A stretch of 64,000 nt of DNA, taken from Paractinoplanes tereljensis. GTDB lineage: Bacteria > Actinomycetota > Actinomycetes > Mycobacteriales > Micromonosporaceae. Below the pieces are notes generated by a model. The model made no database searches. It saw only the letters and a list, made by a program, of their open reading frames with translations, and was not told the DNA's origin. The stretch lies in assembly GCF_016862435.1 (NCBI RefSeq), contig NZ_BOMY01000038.1, positions 62,001 through 126,000 of the forward strand. Reading direction: 5' to 3'. Position numbers and translations under genes: made by a program. Shown in pieces: positions 49,363-57,143 of this stretch; position 1 is the stretch's first letter; each line of letters opens with the position of its first letter.

Positions 49363-50949
49363 GTGAGTCAGAACGTGCTGGCGTCGTCGGCGGCGGTTGC
49401 CGTGCAAGCGGGCCGCAGGCGGACCTTCGCGGTGATCTCGCACCCGGACGCCGGTAAGTCGACGATGACCGAGGCCCTGGCGCTGCACGCGCGGGTGATC
49501 GGGCAGGCCGGCGCGGTGCACGGCAAGGGCGACCGGCGCGGCACGGTGTCCGACTGGATGGCGATGGAGCAGCAGCGCGGCATCTCGGTCACCTCGGCGG
49601 CGCTGCAGTTCTCCTACCGGGACGCGGTCATCAACCTGCTCGACACGCCCGGGCACGCAGACTTCTCCGAGGACACCTATCGGGTGCTCACCGCGGTGGA
49701 CAGCGCGGTCATGCTGCTGGACGCGGCCAAGGGCCTGGAACCGCAGACGCTGAAGCTGTTCGAGGTGTGCCGGCAGCGCAGCATCCCGGTGCTGACCTTC
49801 ATCAACAAGTGGGACCGGCCCGGCCACGACGCCCTCGCCCTGCTGGACGAGATCGAGCAGCGGATCGGGCTGAAGCCGACCCCACTGACCTGGCCGGTGG
49901 GCATCGCCGGGAACTTCCACGGCGTGATCGACCGCCGCACCGGTGTGTTCACCCGGATGCAGCGCTCCCCCGGCGGCGCCGACCTGGCCTACGAGGAGGA
50001 GATCGACGCGGAAGAGGCGGCCGAGATGTACGGCGCCGAGTGGGACACCGCGATCGAGGAGCTGGACCTGCTCGCGATGACCGGGGCAGATCACGATCAG
50101 GACACATTTCTGGCCGCCACGAGCACCCCGGTTCTGTTCGGCGCGGCGGTCGCCAATCTCGGCGTACGCCAGCTTCTTGATCTTCTGGTTGAGCTGGCGC
50201 CGCCGCCGTCGGCCCGGCCCACCGTGGCCGGCCCAGATCAGCCGGTCGACGGCGCCTTCTCCGGATTCGTCTTCAAGGTCCAGGCGAACATGAACCGTGC
50301 GCACCGCGACCAGGTCGCCTTCATGCGGATCTGCTCCGGGCGGTTCGAGCGCGGCATGGTCGTGACGCACGCCGGCACCGGGCGGCCGTTCACCACCAAG
50401 TACGCCCAGCAGATCTTCGGGCAGGGCCGCGACACCATCGACGAGGCCTTCCCCGGCGACGTGGTCGGCCTGGTCAACGCCACCGCGCTCGGCATCGGCG
50501 ACACCCTGTACACCACCGTCCCGGTGCAGTACCCGGCGTTGCCGTCGTTCCCGCCGGAGCACTTCGCGGTCGTACGCACCTCCGACACCTCGGCCTTCAA
50601 GCGCTTCCGGCGCGGCATCGAGCAGCTCGACGCCGAGGGCGTGGTCCAGGTGCTGCGCTCCGACCAGCGCGGCGAGCAGGCACCGGTGCTGGCGGCGGTG
50701 GGGCCGATGCAGTTCGAGGTCGCCACCTACCGCCTCGACGCCGAGTTCGGGGTCCGCGTACAGCTGGATCATCTGCCCTACGAGGTCGCGGCCCGCACCG
50801 ACGCGGACGGCCGGGAGATCCTCCGGACCGAGTCGAACATCGAGGTCATGACCCGGGTACGCGACGACGCCCTGCTCGCTCTGTTCCCCAATCGGTGGCG
50901 GATGAAGTCGGTGGCCGGCCGGCATGCGGACCTCCGACTCGACGTGTGA
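49363..50949 (+). CDS. prfC: Peptide chain release factor 3 (GTPase)
   Basis: This 528-residue translational GTPase removes RF1/RF2 from the ribosome after termination. G motifs are clear: SHPDAGKST, ISVTSA, DTPGHADF and NKWD; the EF-G-like domains II and III follow. The GTG at 49363 with GGGGAG upstream gives a length matching E. coli RF3 (529). A start 11 codons earlier (GTG 49330) is possible but adds residues not usual in the family. A TTGACA (49305-49310) just after the ATPase stop suggests its own promoter. An intrinsic terminator follows the gene. Confidence 0.93.
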   Translation: MSQNVLASSAAVAVQAGRRRTFAVISHPDAGKSTMTEALALHARVIGQAGAVHGKGDRRGTVSDWMAMEQQRGISVTSAALQFSYRDAVINLLDTPGHADFSEDTYRVLTAVDSAVMLLDAAKGLEPQTLKLFEVCRQRSIPVLTFINKWDRPGHDALALLDEIEQRIGLKPTPLTWPVGIAGNFHGVIDRRTGVFTRMQRSPGGADLAYEEEIDAEEAAEMYGAEWDTAIEELDLLAMTGADHDQDTFLAATSTPVLFGAAVANLGVRQLLDLLVELAPPPSARPTVAGPDQPVDGAFSGFVFKVQANMNRAHRDQVAFMRICSGRFERGMVVTHAGTGRPFTTKYAQQIFGQGRDTIDEAFPGDVVGLVNATALGIGDTLYTTVPVQYPALPSFPPEHFAVVRTSDTSAFKRFRRGIEQLDAEGVVQVLRSDQRGEQAPVLAAVGPMQFEVATYRLDAEFGVRVQLDHLPYEVAARTDADGREILRTESNIEVMTRVRDDALLALFPNRWRMKSVAGRHADLRLDV

Positions 50950-51004
50950 CCCGGAAGGTGCTAGGTTTCTTCTCGTTGCAGTTTTGATTTCCGTAGACGT
51001 TTTC

Positions 51005-51044
51005 AGCGCCTGATGGTTTATCTAAACCTTTCGGGCGCTTTTTT
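51005..51044 (+). terminator. Intrinsic terminator after prfC
   Basis: AGCGCC at 51005-51010 pairs with GGCGCT at 51034-51039 and is followed by a run of T's. A second hairpin, GGTTTA/TAAACC (51015-51028), is nested inside. It lies 56 bp after the prfC stop. Confidence 0.8.
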
Positions 51045-51128
51045 CGTGTCGTTTCGACGCGGGCGATCAACGCGGCGGCGTGCGGGACCGTAAAGTGCGG
51101 TCTCGAAGAGCCTGCATAAGGAGCAGAC

Positions 51129-51332
51129 ATGACTACAGGCACCGTGAAGTGGTTCAACGCCGACAAGGGCTTCGGCTTCATCACCCCGGACGGCGGCGGC
51201 GCTGACGTCTTCGCCCACTTCTCCGCCATCGCGTCGAGCGGCTTCCGTAGCCTCGACGAGAACCAGAAGGTGGAGTTCGACATCACCCAGGGCCAGAAGG
51301 GCCCGCAGGCGGAGAACATCCGTCCGCTCTGA
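51129..51332 (+). CDS. cspA: Cold-shock protein (CspA family)
   Basis: This 67-residue OB-fold protein binds single-stranded RNA/DNA and unwinds mRNA structure. RNP1 is KGFGFI (residues 14-19) and RNP2 is VFAHF (27-31); the start MTTGTVKWFN is typical. AAGGAG lies 7 bases before the ATG. It is monocistronic, between the prfC terminator and its own strong hairpin. Confidence 0.95.
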   Translation: MTTGTVKWFNADKGFGFITPDGGGADVFAHFSAIASSGFRSLDENQKVEFDITQGQKGPQAENIRPL

Positions 51333-51346
51333 TTTAAACGCCTGAC

Positions 51347-51383
51347 GAACGGCGGCCCTGCTGACTCAGCAGGGCCGCCGTTC
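51347..51383 (+). terminator. Perfect 17-bp hairpin after the cold-shock gene
   Basis: A 17-bp perfect stem begins GAACGGCGGCCCTGCTG, has the 3-base loop ACT, and returns on the complementary arm at 51367-51383. There is only a short pyrimidine run after it. It should end the cold-shock transcript, and possibly the oppositely oriented one. Confidence 0.75.
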
Positions 51384-51483
51384 TGCGTCTCGCCCACTCA
51401 CTCACCGAGGCCAGCAACGGCCTGCGCCCGCCCGGCGAGTACCAGACCGGCGGGTCCCGCTGGCCGAACTGCCGGCCTCACTC

Positions 51484-52407
51484 TCAGGCCGCCGCGACGA
51501 TCACCGTCTTGCCGGGCAGTGCGCCCGCGGCGGCCTGGGTGTGCACGGCCGGCAGTTCGGCCAGCGGGACCCGCTGCGCGATGTCGACCCGCAGTTCGCC
51601 GGAGTCGACCAGGGTGACCAGGTGGCCGAGCTGGGCGGCGTCGCTGCGGACGAACAGGTTGATGCCGCGGACGCCGCGCTTGTCGTCGCTGGGTGCGGGC
51701 ATCCACACCGTGGTGTTGACCAGCACGCCGCCGTCGCCGATCAGGTCGAGCAGGACGGCCAGCTGCGCCGGCTCGACCGGGGCCAGGTTGAGCACGGCGT
51801 CGACCGGGCTGGTCACCGCCGGGTGGTCGAGGACCTCGTCGGCGCCGGCCGCCTTGGCCTGGTCGCCGCTGCGCGGGCCGGTCACGCCGATCACGTACGC
51901 CCCGGCGCTCTTGGCCAGCTGAACGGCGTACCCGCCGACCGCGCCGCCCGCGCCGTTGATCAGCACGCGCTGGCCGGCCGTCAGCTGGGCGTGCTCGAAC
52001 AGCGCCTGCCAGGCGGTGAGAGCGACGATCGGCAGCGCGGCCGCGTCGGCCAGCGGGATGCTGGTGGGCGCCGGCGCGAGGATGTCGGCCGGGGCAACCA
52101 CGTACTCCGCGGCCGCTCCGTCGGCCGTCATCGGCAGGAAGCCGACGACCCGGTCACCGATCGCTAGCCCGCTCACTCCCTCGCCCAGCGCGGCGATCGT
52201 GCCGGACACGTCGATGCCGAGCGTGTGCGGCAGCGTCACCGGGATCGGGCCCTGCATGAAACCGGCCCGGATGTTGCCCTCGACGCCGTTGAAGGACGTC
52301 GCGGCGACCCGGATCAGCGCCTGCCCGGCCCCGGGAACGGGCTGCTCGACGTCTTCGTAGCGCAGGACGCTCGGGTCGCCGTACTGGTGGAATCGCACTG
52401 CCTTCAT
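51484..52407 (-). CDS. NADP-dependent MDR-type oxidoreductase (quinone reductase-like)
   Basis: This 307-residue medium-chain dehydrogenase lacks the zinc cysteines. It has a GroES-like N-terminal half (LGIDVSGTIAALGEGVSGLAIGDRV near 63) and a Rossmann half with GAGGAVGGYAVQLAK near 153. Such enzymes reduce quinones or alpha,beta-unsaturated carbonyls, often in stress responses. AGGAGG lies 7 bases before the ATG. Two palindromic sites shared with the MarR gene promoter lie upstream, so MarR repression with release by a reactive compound is a likely scheme (inference). Confidence 0.85.
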   Translation of the reverse strand: MKAVRFHQYGDPSVLRYEDVEQPVPGAGQALIRVAATSFNGVEGNIRAGFMQGPIPVTLPHTLGIDVSGTIAALGEGVSGLAIGDRVVGFLPMTADGAAAEYVVAPADILAPAPTSIPLADAAALPIVALTAWQALFEHAQLTAGQRVLINGAGGAVGGYAVQLAKSAGAYVIGVTGPRSGDQAKAAGADEVLDHPAVTSPVDAVLNLAPVEPAQLAVLLDLIGDGGVLVNTTVWMPAPSDDKRGVRGINLFVRSDAAQLGHLVTLVDSGELRVDIAQRVPLAELPAVHTQAAAGALPGKTVIVAAA

Positions 52408-52424
52408 GGTCTGCCTCCTGAGTT

Positions 52425-52446
52425 AGTGCTTCGAACTCGAAGCACT
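52425..52446. promoter_or_regulatory. MarR-type operator 1 before oxidoreductase
   Basis: A perfect inverted repeat, AGTGCTTCGA - 2 bases - TCGAAGCACT, begins 17 bp upstream of the oxidoreductase ATG. It shares the GCTTCGA/TCGAAGC arms with the two other sites in this region. Confidence 0.75.
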
Positions 52447-52461
52447 TTTCGAACATAGCAC

Positions 52462-52477
52462 GCTTCGAATTCGAAGC
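52462..52477. promoter_or_regulatory. MarR-type operator 2 before oxidoreductase
   Basis: GCTTCGAATTCGAAGC is a perfect 16-bp palindrome. It lies 15 bp beyond operator 1, with arms of the same sequence. Confidence 0.75.
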
Positions 52478-52496
52478 AAGTTGAGCGCGGTGTGAG

Positions 52497-52670
52497 CTAG
52501 TTCATGAAGATCAGCAGCACCTGACGCGCCACCGGATCCACCAGGACCTGCCGGTAGCGGCCCGGCCCGGCCTCCCGACGCAGGAGCACCTCTCCGAACT
52601 CGGAGAAGACGATCGCCGGGCAGTCCGGCAGGCACTCGACGATCCGTACCAGGAACGGGCTGACGCTCAC
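52497..52670 (-). CDS. Small open frame related to the MmyB-type sensor domain (57 residues, possible remnant)
   Basis: A GTG-started frame encodes 57 residues beginning MSVSPFLVRIVECLPDCPAI. Its N-terminal half matches a segment of the XRE regulator encoded upstream (RIVERLTDTPAVVFSPFGEAL against RIVECLPDCPAIVFSEFGEVL). It looks like a partial duplicate of that ligand-binding domain. It starts 43 bp after the XRE gene stop. It may be a decayed fragment or a small expressed protein. Confidence 0.4.
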   Translation of the reverse strand: MSVSPFLVRIVECLPDCPAIVFSEFGEVLLRREAGPGRYRQVLVDPVARQVLLIFMN

Positions 52671-52713
52671 CGATCAAGCGTGGCGTGCACCGGACGACGG
52701 GAGAATGGCGCCG

Positions 52714-53547
52714 TTATCCAGGGACAACCGGACCATGGATAAGCCGGTGGAGCTTCTCCTCGCTCGGCGAGCCGGGATCGGCCAGGAAGACCAGCAGCTC
52801 CTGACCCTCGTCCGGGTCCACCAGCCGCCGGGCGTACAGCTCCAACTCGCCCAGCTCCGGATGCAGGTAGCGCTTGAGATCGTGGTGGTGGGTGATGTCC
52901 ACCTCGTGCATCCGCCAGACCTCGGCGAACTCCGGGCTGACCGCCAGCAGCGCCTCGACGATCTCGCCGGCCCGACCGGCCGGGTCGGCCGTGTACGCCG
53001 CCCGGATCTCCGCGGTGAAGACCCGGCCCCGCAGGTCATGGTCGTCCGGCGGATAGAGGGCGCGTTGCGAGGGGTCGGTGAACCAGCGGTAGACCAGGTA
53101 TCGCGACATGCCGCCGAACCGGGTGTAGTCGCCCAGCAGGGCGACCCCCGACCGGGTCTGCATCAACGCCTCGCCGAACGGCGAGAACACCACCGCAGGC
53201 GTGTCCGTGAGGCGCTCCACGATGCGCCGCATGGCCGGACTGACCTGCTCGTCCCGCAGGGCGCGGCGCGGCGCCGCGTGCCCGCCGAGAGCGAACAGGT
53301 GCTCGCGCTCGCTCGGCCGCAGCCTCAGCGCCCGCGCCAGGGCGCCCAGCATCTGCTCGGACGGCATCGGCCCGCGCTTCTGCTCGAGCCGGCTGTAATA
53401 GTCGGCCGACATGCCGGCCAGCACCGCCAGCTCCTCGCGCCGCAGCCCACCGGTCCGGCGCCGGGAACCGCGGGGAAGCCCGACGTCCTCCGGCTGCAGC
53501 GCCTCCCGGCGCGCCCGGAGAAAATCGGCCAGGAGTGCCCGGTCCAT
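52714..53547 (-). CDS. XRE-family regulator with MmyB-like ligand domain
   Basis: This 277-residue regulator has an N-terminal helix-turn-helix (about 30-85, with GLRREELAVLAGMSADYYSRLEQKR). The MmyB/PAS-like domain common in actinomycetes follows (RRIVERLTDTPAVVFSPFG, YTRFGGMSRYLVYRWFTDP, HPELGELELYARRL). Its ATG overlaps the MarR stop by one base (TGATG), so the two regulators are made together. Such regulators are often paired with an oxidoreductase, which fits the MDR gene nearby. Confidence 0.85.
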   Translation of the reverse strand: MDRALLADFLRARREALQPEDVGLPRGSRRRTGGLRREELAVLAGMSADYYSRLEQKRGPMPSEQMLGALARALRLRPSEREHLFALGGHAAPRRALRDEQVSPAMRRIVERLTDTPAVVFSPFGEALMQTRSGVALLGDYTRFGGMSRYLVYRWFTDPSQRALYPPDDHDLRGRVFTAEIRAAYTADPAGRAGEIVEALLAVSPEFAEVWRMHEVDITHHHDLKRYLHPELGELELYARRLVDPDEGQELLVFLADPGSPSEEKLHRLIHGPVVPG

Positions 53548-54053
53548 CAGTCGGTCCGGTTGCGGCCGGCGCGCGGTTTCGCGGACCGCGGCGGGTTGGC
53601 CCGCATATGGCCGCGAACGCGGCCGAGGATCGCGCTGAGAGCGGCGAGATCCTGGCCGTCCATGGATTCGAACAACAGCTGCCGTACGCGATCCACGTGC
53701 CCCGGAAGCACGTGGGCGACGAGCGCCCGCCCGGCGTCGGTGACCGTCACCATGACGCTGCGCTCGTCCTCCGGCGACGGCGCGCGGGTGATCAGGCCGC
53801 GCTTGTCCAGCAGCCCGGCCTGGTAGGTCAACCCGCTACGGCTGTACACGACACCGTCCGCCAGATCGGTCATCCGCAGCCGCCCGTCCGGCGCGTCCAC
53901 CAGCCGGGCCAGGATCTGGAACTGCACGTAGCTGAGGTCGCCGTCGGCGCGCAGGTGCTCGTCCACCGCGTACTGAAGGAGGCTGCTGACCTCCATCAGA
54001 GCGAAGTAGGCACCGAGTTGCTCCGCATTCAGGCCGCCCGCCGGGTCACTCAC
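53547..54053 (-). CDS. MarR-family transcriptional regulator
   Basis: This 168-residue winged-helix regulator has the MarR core: LSYVQFQILARLVDAPDGRLRMTDLADGVVYSRSGLTYQAGLLDKRGLI, followed by the beta-wing RAPSPEDERSVMVTVTDAG. The start is GTG at 54053, after a G-rich stretch. A palindrome nearly identical to the two before the oxidoreductase lies 16 bp upstream, implying autoregulation and control of that gene. It leads an operon with the XRE regulator. Confidence 0.88.
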   Translation of the reverse strand: MSDPAGGLNAEQLGAYFALMEVSSLLQYAVDEHLRADGDLSYVQFQILARLVDAPDGRLRMTDLADGVVYSRSGLTYQAGLLDKRGLITRAPSPEDERSVMVTVTDAGRALVAHVLPGHVDRVRQLLFESMDGQDLAALSAILGRVRGHMRANPPRSAKPRAGRNRTD

Positions 54054-54068
54054 CCCCCGATCTTACTT

Positions 54069-54084
54069 GCTTTGAATTCGAAGC
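54069..54084. promoter_or_regulatory. MarR-type operator 3 before marR gene
   Basis: GCTTTGAATTCGAAGC differs at one position from the perfect palindrome GCTTCGAATTCGAAGC at 52462-52477. Its position 16 bp before the MarR start fits autoregulation. Confidence 0.75.
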
Positions 54085-54117
54085 CACCGGCGGCAACAGC
54101 CCAGACGATCGTGTAGA

Positions 54118-54741
54118 TCACGCCAAGTTGGGCCTGTGCACCCCTGAGCCGTCCGCCTCAATGTGCATTTGGCGGGAAGGCGCTATCTCGGCCAGCACAC
54201 GCCGGAGCTGTTGATCGGTGCCGAGTGCGCCATCGACGGCGAGCACCGGTATCGCCGGCGGCGGGGCCGGCGGCAGGGCCGCCCGGTGGCGATCCCGGTC
54301 GGCCGATCGGCGGGCCCGGCGCGCGGCGAACAGGTCGGCATCGCCGTCGATATGGACGATGCGCAAGCCGGCCCCCGCCGCCGCGCGCAACCGGTCCCAG
54401 TCCGCGCCGCCGCGCAGTTCGGCGGTGAACGGCGCCACCAGGACGGCCCGGCCCACGGCGGCGACGGTGTCCCGCGTTACAGCGCACAGGGCGGCATACC
54501 GGCCCGCCCGGACCGCGGCGCTGTGCGGCGAGGCCAGCCAGTGGCCACCGAAGATCTCCGCGGGCAGGCAGTTGAGCAGCGGATTCGTGAGGGAGTCGAG
54601 GTCGAGCAGCGGCGCCCGGAGGGCCGTCGCGAGGGCTCGGCCGAGCGTCGATTTTCCGCTGCCGGCGACTCCGGCGACGGCCACGACAACGGGTTCGATC
54701 GATTGACAATCCTTGGTGGAGGGCCACATCATGAAAGCCAT
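54118..54741 (-). CDS. P-loop kinase-like protein
   Basis: This protein of about 207 residues has a Walker A motif GVAGSGKST near residue 23 and the DLDSL segment of small-molecule kinases such as gluconate kinase. The fold of nucleoside/sugar kinases is likely, but the substrate is unknown. The start is uncertain: in-frame ATGs occur at 54765, 54741, 54732 and 54729. Only 54765 has an AGGAGG upstream, and that at long spacing (14). A LacI-type operator at 54741-54754 overlaps the start region. The gene is divergent from the FGGY kinase and probably part of the same sugar regulon. Confidence 0.6.
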   Translation of the reverse strand: MAFMMWPSTKDCQSIEPVVVAVAGVAGSGKSTLGRALATALRAPLLDLDSLTNPLLNCLPAEIFGGHWLASPHSAAVRAGRYAALCAVTRDTVAAVGRAVLVAPFTAELRGGADWDRLRAAAGAGLRIVHIDGDADLFAARRARRSADRDRHRAALPPAPPPAIPVLAVDGALGTDQQLRRVLAEIAPSRQMHIEADGSGVHRPNLA

Positions 54742-54778
54742 GTTACCGGTGACATGGCCAATCATGACACCGGTGACA
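54741..54778. promoter_or_regulatory. Two LacI-type operators between divergent kinase genes
   Basis: TGTTACCGGTGACA (54741-54754) and TGACACCGGTGACA (54765-54778) are spaced 24 bp start to start, about two helix turns. They match the perfect palindrome TGTCACCGGTGACA at 59199-59212 with one and two changes. The central CG fits the LacI family. Confidence 0.75.
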
Positions 54779-54810
54779 TCCTCCTCTTTCCCCGGGCTAG
54801 GAGAACTCCC

Positions 54811-56181
54811 GTGACTAACCCCGCACGGCTGGTCGCCGGCCTCGACCTGGGCAGCACGAGCATGAAGATGCTGGTCACCGACGAAGCCGGCACCGAGATC
54901 GGTGCCGCCCAGGTGCCGACGCCATGGCGGGCCGGCCCGGGCGGTGTCACCGAGATAACGGCCGAGGCACTGCTCGCCGCGGTGCGCTCGCTGATCGCCG
55001 CCGGCGCCCGAGCCGTCGCCCAGGAGACCGCGGCTCCGATCGATGCCATCGCGATCGCGGGCATGGCGGAGACCGGCATGGTCATCGACCAGCACGGCGA
55101 CGCCATCGCCCCCGGGATGGCGTGGTTCGATCCGCGCGGCGGCGACCAGGTCGCGGCCTTCCCCGCCGAGATCCACGCCGAGTTCGCCGGCCGCACCGGG
55201 CTGCCACTGGGTGCACAGGTCAGCGTGGCCAAACTGGCCTGGCTGCGGGACCAGGGCGTGCCACTGCGCGGTTCACGTTGGCTCAACCTGCCGGAGTTCG
55301 TCGCGTTCGCCCTCGGCGGCGATGTCGTACTCGAGCAGTCGCTGACCTCGCGCACCGGGCTGCTCGACCAGGACACCGGCCGCCCCTGGCCGCGGATGCT
55401 CGACGTCCTCGGGGTCGACGAGGGTTTCCTGCCGGCGCTGGTGGAGGCCGGCAGCCCGGTGGGCCAGGCGACCGCCGGTGCGGTCCCGGACCGCATGGCC
55501 GGCGCGCTGCTGACCGTCGCCGGACACGACCACCTGGTCGCGGCCGAAGCCGGCGGCCCGCTGCCGGCCGACCACTACCACGTGTCCATGGGTACGGCCG
55601 AGGTGCTGCTGCGCGTGATCAACGGCCCGCTCAGCTTCGATGCCCGGCGCCGCCTCGCCGATCATCTGATCAATGAGGTCCGGCACGTCGTGCCCGGCAA
55701 GCATGTGCTGGTGGCCGGGGTCAAGACCGGACTGTTGCTGCGCCGGCTCCTGCAGACCGCCGGCATCCACGACCGGCCGGGCCGCGACCACCTGGACACC
55801 GCCGTCATGGCCCTGCCCTACGAGGGGAAGCTTCCGGCCGGCGCCATTGACGTCGCCGGCGCACGCAACGACGACGGCGTCCTCAAACTGACCGTCCGCA
55901 CCGACGGGGTCAGCCCGGCCGAGGTGTTCGGCGCCGTGCTGCGGCACAGCAACGACGAGATCGCGCTGCTGATCGAAGCCATCGACCGGGAATTGCCCCC
56001 GGCGGCGACCGCCACCCTCACCGGCGGCTGGGCCGGCATGGCCGCGGTGCGACGCGCCCGGGCCCGCGTCCTGCCGCCGATGACAGCGTCGGCCCGTGAC
56101 CAGGAGACCGCGTACGGGGCCACCCGGGTCGCCGTCCGCGCGCTCACCACGAACCCACCGAAGATTGGAACCGCACCGTGA
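54811..56181 (+). CDS. FGGY-family carbohydrate kinase
   Basis: This 456-residue kinase has an N-terminal phosphate motif AGLDLGSTSMKMLVTD and the substrate-side motif AIAGMAETGMVID near 90. Later come TVAGHDHLVAAEAGG and the C-terminal nucleotide motif LTGGWAGMAAVRRARA. It should phosphorylate a ketose or polyol. The GTG at 54811 has AGGAG 7 bases upstream. Its stop overlaps the aldolase start (GTGA), so kinase and aldolase probably catalyse consecutive steps: phosphorylation, then cleavage to C3 units. Confidence 0.85.
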   Translation: MTNPARLVAGLDLGSTSMKMLVTDEAGTEIGAAQVPTPWRAGPGGVTEITAEALLAAVRSLIAAGARAVAQETAAPIDAIAIAGMAETGMVIDQHGDAIAPGMAWFDPRGGDQVAAFPAEIHAEFAGRTGLPLGAQVSVAKLAWLRDQGVPLRGSRWLNLPEFVAFALGGDVVLEQSLTSRTGLLDQDTGRPWPRMLDVLGVDEGFLPALVEAGSPVGQATAGAVPDRMAGALLTVAGHDHLVAAEAGGPLPADHYHVSMGTAEVLLRVINGPLSFDARRRLADHLINEVRHVVPGKHVLVAGVKTGLLLRRLLQTAGIHDRPGRDHLDTAVMALPYEGKLPAGAIDVAGARNDDGVLKLTVRTDGVSPAEVFGAVLRHSNDEIALLIEAIDRELPPAATATLTGGWAGMAAVRRARARVLPPMTASARDQETAYGATRVAVRALTTNPPKIGTAP

Positions 56182-57068
56182 ATCCGCTGACCACCATCGA
56201 ACGACGCGGCATGTCCGCGATCTCCACGCCCGGCGGCCGGATGCTCATCGTCGCCGCCGACCAGCGCAACGGCATGAAGGCCGCGATGAACGACGCACCG
56301 GACGGACCGGCGTCGATCAGCACCGCCGAGCTGGCCGAGGCGAAGGCCGACCTCGTCCGCTACCTGGCCAACAACGCGCCGGCCATCCTTCTCGACCCGG
56401 AGGTCGCGCTGCCGGCGGTCGTCGACGACGGCGTCCTGATCCGCGGCACCTCGCTGGTCGTCGGCATGGACGCCTCCGGCTTCGCGACCGTGGACGGACT
56501 GCGGCACACCGACTTCGTACCGGGCATGACCGCCCGTCGCGTGCGCGAGCTCGGCGGCGACGCGGCCAAGATGCTCTGGTACCTGCGCGCGGACCGGCAG
56601 GACACCCGGTCTCGGGTCGCCACCGACATGCGCGAGCTCATCCAGGCCTGCACGGCCGAGGGTGTCCTGCTGATCGTCGAGCTGCTGACCTACCGACTCG
56701 AGGACGAGAGCGAGGAGCACTACGCGGCGGCGTTCCCCGACCTCGTGGCCGACGGCGCCCGGCTGGCCGTCGAGTGCGGGGCGAAGGTCCTGAAGCTGCA
56801 GTACCCCGGCTCGGCGGAAGGCTGCGCCGCGGTCACCGCCGCCGCGGACGGCGTGCCGTGGGCCGTGCTGTCGGCCGGCGTCGACCACGAGACCTTCATG
56901 AAGCAGGTCGGCACCGCGATGGCGAACGGTGCCGGCGGGGCCATGGCGGGCCGCTCGCTGTGGAAGGACAGCCTGTCGGTGTCGCACGACCTCCGTAAGG
57001 ACTACCTGACCAAGCGCGCCTTGCCGCGCCTGCAGGAGCTCGCGGAGGTGGTGGACGGTCGCGGCTGA
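56178..57068 (+). CDS. LacD/YihT-like class I ketose-phosphate aldolase
   Basis: This 296-residue TIM-barrel aldolase is of the tagatose-1,6-bisphosphate aldolase (LacD) / sulfofructose-phosphate aldolase (YihT) family. LIVAADQRNGMK lies at 23-34, and the probable Schiff-base Lys206 is in AKVLKLQYPGS. WAVLSAGVDHETF follows near 235. It would split a ketose phosphate to dihydroxyacetone phosphate and an aldehyde. The GTG start overlaps the FGGY kinase stop. The exact sugar cannot be told from sequence; tagatose/galactitol-like hexoses and sulfosugars are both open. Confidence 0.8.
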   Translation: MNPLTTIERRGMSAISTPGGRMLIVAADQRNGMKAAMNDAPDGPASISTAELAEAKADLVRYLANNAPAILLDPEVALPAVVDDGVLIRGTSLVVGMDASGFATVDGLRHTDFVPGMTARRVRELGGDAAKMLWYLRADRQDTRSRVATDMRELIQACTAEGVLLIVELLTYRLEDESEEHYAAAFPDLVADGARLAVECGAKVLKLQYPGSAEGCAAVTAAADGVPWAVLSAGVDHETFMKQVGTAMANGAGGAMAGRSLWKDSLSVSHDLRKDYLTKRALPRLQELAEVVDGRG

Positions 57069-57143
57069 CCGCGGTGCGTCCGGGCGTTGCGGCAGGTCGG
57101 ATATGCTGCCGCAGCGTTTGACGAGACGACCGGGAGGTGACCC

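Noticed and set aside
54118..55176. Longer minus-strand frame (352 codons) containing the P-loop kinase
   Set aside because: The extra N-terminal part runs through the FGGY kinase gene and the operators; it is a shadow frame.
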